This document shows positions 62,075 through 64,000 of a stretch of DNA of 64,000 nt, piece after piece. The position numbers and the translations under genes were made by a program. The notes beneath the pieces were generated by a model, which was given only the letters and a program-made list of their open reading frames with translations, searched no databases and was not told where the DNA came from. Source of the stretch: Rhizobium sp. SL86 (GTDB lineage Bacteria > Pseudomonadota > Alphaproteobacteria > Rhizobiales > Rhizobiaceae); the NCBI RefSeq assembly GCF_026672545.1, contig NZ_JAPPRJ010000001.1, forward strand, positions 1,742,001 through 1,806,000. Reading direction: 5' to 3'. How positions within the stretch are numbered: position 1 is the first letter of the stretch; each line of letters starts with the position of its first letter.

Positions 62075-62094
62075 GCGGGCGCTTCGGCGCCCGT
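62075..62094 (+). terminator. Hairpin after the second citrate-synthase gene
   Basis: CGGGCGC (62076-62082), TTCG loop, GCGCCCG (62087-62093). No T-run, so only a possible terminator. Confidence 0.4.
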
Positions 62095-62174
62095 GCGGTC
62101 TGTCGAAAATTTAGAAGAGCGTTGACGCGGACTGGCGTCCTCAGTTTTCACGTTATGAAGCGATTTTGGAAAAC

Positions 62175-62249
62175 TGGAGCGGGCGAAGGGATTCGAACCC
62201 TCGACCCCAACCTTGGCAAGGTTGTGCTCTACCCCTGAGCTACACCCGC
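62175..62249 (-). tRNA. tRNA-Gly (anticodon GCC)
   Basis: Minus strand folds as a standard cloverleaf: acceptor GCGGGTG with CGCCCGC (one T-G pair), D-arm GTAGCTCAGGGGTAGAGC, anticodon arm CAACCTTGCCAAGGTTG with anticodon GCC, and T-arm GAGGGTTCGAATCCCTT. Discriminator T, with CCA encoded at 62175-62177. Confidence 0.97.
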
Positions 62250-62603
62250 TCATCAATCCATCGGTTCGGGGTAGTGAGCTGAACCGTGGGTCGCTGCGTT
62301 GCGGCGACGGGGGCTATATGGCCTAACTCATTTTTGAATGCAACAGGGAAATGACACGAAAATCAAAATTCGCGGATTTTTCCCGTAGTGCATTGTTTTT
62401 GCTTATTAAAATTTGGAACCCATCAATCGGCGCCGCGTCCGGTCGTCTTTGTGCGGGTATTTCAGGCCGTGTGTCTGCGCCACGGCGTGCCGTTCTGCGG
62501 CTTGTGGTTCAGGCTTTGCCGTCCCTATAATCGCCGCCTTGCCAAACCTCGCCGACCACCATGCCAGATGGGCATGCCAGCTGTGAAAGTGCCAGACGCC
62601 ATC
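62250..62603. other. Intergenic region between tRNA-Gly and the prolyl-tRNA editing gene
   Basis: 354 bases. Holds the tRNA promoter (62315-62343). On the plus strand GGAAC (62415-62419), 16 bases, CGTC is one base off an EcfG site. The open frame from 62388 into the next gene has no ribosome binding site. Confidence 0.4.
62315..62343 (-). promoter_or_regulatory. Candidate promoter of tRNA-Gly
   Basis: Minus strand TTGCAT (from 62338-62343), 17-base spacer, CATATA (from 62315-62320), about 65 bases before the tRNA 5' end. Confidence 0.55.
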
Positions 62604-63146
62604 ATGACCGATACCCTTTCGACCCCTCTTTCGGCACCGGCCGTGTCTCAACCGAAAACCGCCGTGCAGCTGTTCCGGTTTCTGGACGAGCTTGGGGTCT
62701 CGCACACGACGAAAAACCACCCGCCGGTCTTCACCGTCTCGGAATCGGAAAGCCTGCGGGACGAAATCCCCGGCGGTCACACGAAGAACCTCTTCGTCAA
62801 GGACAAGAAGGACCAGTTCTTCGTGCTGACGGTGGAAGAGCGCGCGGTGGTGGACCTGAAGACGGTGCACAAGCTGATCGGCGCCTCCAGCCGCGTTTCC
62901 TTCGGCAGCCCCGAGAAGATGATGGAATATCTGGGTGTTGTTCCGGGCTCGGTCACGGTCTTCGGTGCGATCAACGATACGGGTGGCAAGGTCACCTTCG
63001 TGCTCGATGAAGAACTGATGCGCCACGAGATCATCAACGGCCATCCGCTGACGAACGACGCCACCACATCCATCGGTCGGGACGATCTCCTTCGTTTTCT
63101 GAAGGCGACGGGCCATGATCCGCTTGTCTTGAAAGTCACGGACTGA
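62604..63146 (+). CDS. Prolyl-tRNA editing protein (ProX / YbaK family)
   Basis: A 180-residue trans-editing deacylase of the INS superfamily that hydrolyses Ala-tRNA(Pro) or similar mischarged species. GGHTKNLFVKDKKDQFFVL includes the conserved lysine, LIGASSRVSFGSPEKM and PGSVTVFGAIND the GxxPxxv-like loop. It is the stand-alone ProX type of alphaproteobacteria. ATG 62604 is taken; upstream ATG codons at 62568 and 62574 are possible and no ribosome binding site is clear. Confidence 0.88.
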   Translation: MTDTLSTPLSAPAVSQPKTAVQLFRFLDELGVSHTTKNHPPVFTVSESESLRDEIPGGHTKNLFVKDKKDQFFVLTVEERAVVDLKTVHKLIGASSRVSFGSPEKMMEYLGVVPGSVTVFGAINDTGGKVTFVLDEELMRHEIINGHPLTNDATTSIGRDDLLRFLKATGHDPLVLKVTD

Positions 63147-63200
63147 CATACGATCTTTGCGCTGAACGAGAATGACGAGAAGCAGTCCCGGGAGACATCC

Positions 63201-64000
63201 ATGAGCGGTACGAACAATCCCTATGGCGGCGGTTACGGCGGCCAGATGAGCGGAACGATGAGCTATGGTGCCGGTTCCGCGGCTTCGGCTCCCGCAGCCG
63301 GGCTGATCAAGGATACGACCACGGCCGCTTTTACCAAGGATGTGCTGGAGGAATCGCGCCGCCAGCCGGTTCTCGTCGATTTTTGGGCGCCTTGGTGCGG
63401 GCCCTGCAAACAGCTGGCACCGGCGCTGGAAAAGGTCGTCAATGAGGGCCAGGGTCGCGTCAAGCTCGTCAAGCTCAACATTGATGACCATCCGGCGATC
63501 CCCGGCCAGCTCGGCATCCAGTCCATTCCGGCGGTGATCGCCTTCGTCAATGGCCGTCCGGTGGACGGTTTCATGGGTGCTGTGCCGGAAAGCCAGATCC
63601 GCCAGTTCATCGACAAGATCGCGGGTCCCGCCGGCGCCGACCAGGCGGCCGAAATCGAGGCGGCGATCGATGAGGCGCAGGGCCTTCTTGCCGCCGGTGA
63701 CACCGATGGCGCGGCACAGCTGTTTGCGGCGATCCTGCAGGCGGATCCGGAAAACGCCAAGGCCGCGGCCGGCATGATGGATTGCCTGATTGCGCTCGGC
63801 GAGACGGCACGGGCCAAGCAGATGCTGGACTCGCTGCCGGAGGAGATTGCCAGCCAGGCGCCGATCCAGGCGATCGCGCTGAAGCTGCAGCAGATCGAAG
63901 AGGCGCGTAAGTTCGGCGATCCCGTCGCCCTGGAACACGAACTGGCCCTCAATCCCGATCATCACGAAGCGCGGATGAAACTTGCGAAGATCCTGAATGT
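63201..64000 (+). CDS. Thioredoxin-TPR protein (CnoX/YbbN-like), 3' end outside window
   Basis: 266 codons visible, open to the window edge. After a Gly/Ser/Ala-rich N-terminal extension of about 33 residues (NNPYGGGYGGQMSGTMSYG) comes a thioredoxin domain with active site WCGPC (Cys66, Cys69), cis-proline loop QSIPAVIAF, then a helical TPR_20-type region (AAIDEAQGLLAAGDTDGAAQ). CnoX proteins are holdases with redox activity that hand clients to GroEL or DnaK. GGGAGA lies before ATG 63201. The intact CGPC pair argues it is an active thioredoxin, unlike E. coli YbbN. Confidence 0.9.
   Translation, partial: MSGTNNPYGGGYGGQMSGTMSYGAGSAASAPAAGLIKDTTTAAFTKDVLEESRRQPVLVDFWAPWCGPCKQLAPALEKVVNEGQGRVKLVKLNIDDHPAIPGQLGIQSIPAVIAFVNGRPVDGFMGAVPESQIRQFIDKIAGPAGADQAAEIEAAIDEAQGLLAAGDTDGAAQLFAAILQADPENAKAAAGMMDCLIALGETARAKQMLDSLPEEIASQAPIQAIALKLQQIEEARKFGDPVALEHELALNPDHHEARMKLAKILN

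Noticed and set aside
62415..62439. Near-EcfG site GGAAC-N16-CGTC ahead of the prolyl-tRNA editing gene
   Set aside because: One mismatch in the -10 and no supporting context; in a G+C-rich genome this occurs by chance.
1..64000. Search for mobile elements, prophage, CRISPR arrays or defence islands
   Set aside because: No transposase, integrase, long direct repeats at ends, att-like tRNA duplication or defence domains seen; the tRNA-Gly has no adjacent integrase.

Overview
The window is ordinary chromosomal backbone of an alphaproteobacterium of the Rhizobiaceae (Rhizobium / Agrobacterium / Allorhizobium type). The evidence is the cyclic beta-1,2-glucan pair ndvB (chvB) and ndvA (chvA), an alphaproteobacterial pyruvate carboxylase, the phaR / phbA / phbB polyhydroxybutyrate cluster, fdxA followed by carD and a second RpoH sigma factor, ExoD, a SAM-II riboswitch on metA (an element typical of alphaproteobacteria), and perfect GGAAC-N16-CGTT promoters of the EcfG/RpoE2 general stress sigma factor. 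Coding density is high and G+C is high. I see no insertion sequence, prophage, integrase, CRISPR array, toxin-antitoxin locus or other clear mobile DNA. One tRNA (Gly-GCC) is present; there is no rRNA.

Layout. 1-5.6 kb: a chemoreceptor cut by the window edge, cardiolipin synthase with an overlapping endonuclease/phosphatase-family gene, an FAD oxidoreductase and an M20 amidohydrolase. 5.6-17.1 kb: the periplasmic glucan module, with the 2824-residue synthase NdvB and its ABC exporter NdvA separated by a GNAT acetyltransferase. 17.3-24 kb: a LuxR solo, pyruvate carboxylase, and a DeoR regulator overlapping an MFS transporter. 24-29.8 kb: IspG, an OmpA-like lipoprotein, a LysE exporter, an FPP synthase, MtgA, a GST and ribosomal protein L32. 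29.8-33 kb: PhaR divergent from phbA-phbB. 33-40.2 kb: stress-related small envelope genes, an SUV3-like helicase with an S4 protein, ferredoxin, CarD and RpoH2. 40.2-48.9 kb: an M48 protease, thiBPQ under a TPP riboswitch, an orphan response regulator, and an ABC-F ATPase behind thiamine pyrophosphokinase. 49.3-56.7 kb: a MoxR ATPase and a VWA protein flanking metA, then aldose epimerase, a ureohydrolase, an aminotransferase and ExoD. 56.8-64 kb: DUF2076, a Bax-inhibitor-1 protein, an ECF sigma/anti-sigma pair, two divergent citrate-synthase-family genes (one fused to a DNA-binding domain), tRNA-Gly, a prolyl-tRNA editing protein and a thioredoxin-TPR protein that runs off the end.

How it fits together. 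Several genes supply the envelope and osmotic adaptation (ndvA, ndvB, cls, mtgA, exoD, OmpA-like and glycine-zipper lipoproteins). Three separate loci (rpoH2, an orphan receiver protein, and a DUF3309/glycine-zipper pair) carry perfect EcfG promoters and therefore probably belong to one general stress regulon. Thiamine and methionine genes are under metabolite-sensing RNAs whose downstream structures can be read from the sequence. I found no wholly new system. The best leads are the EcfG-driven orphan receiver, the DUF3309 frameshift, the LuxR solo with a palindrome beside its ribosome binding site, the HTH-citrate synthase fusion with its shared palindrome, and the carD leader with competing hairpins.
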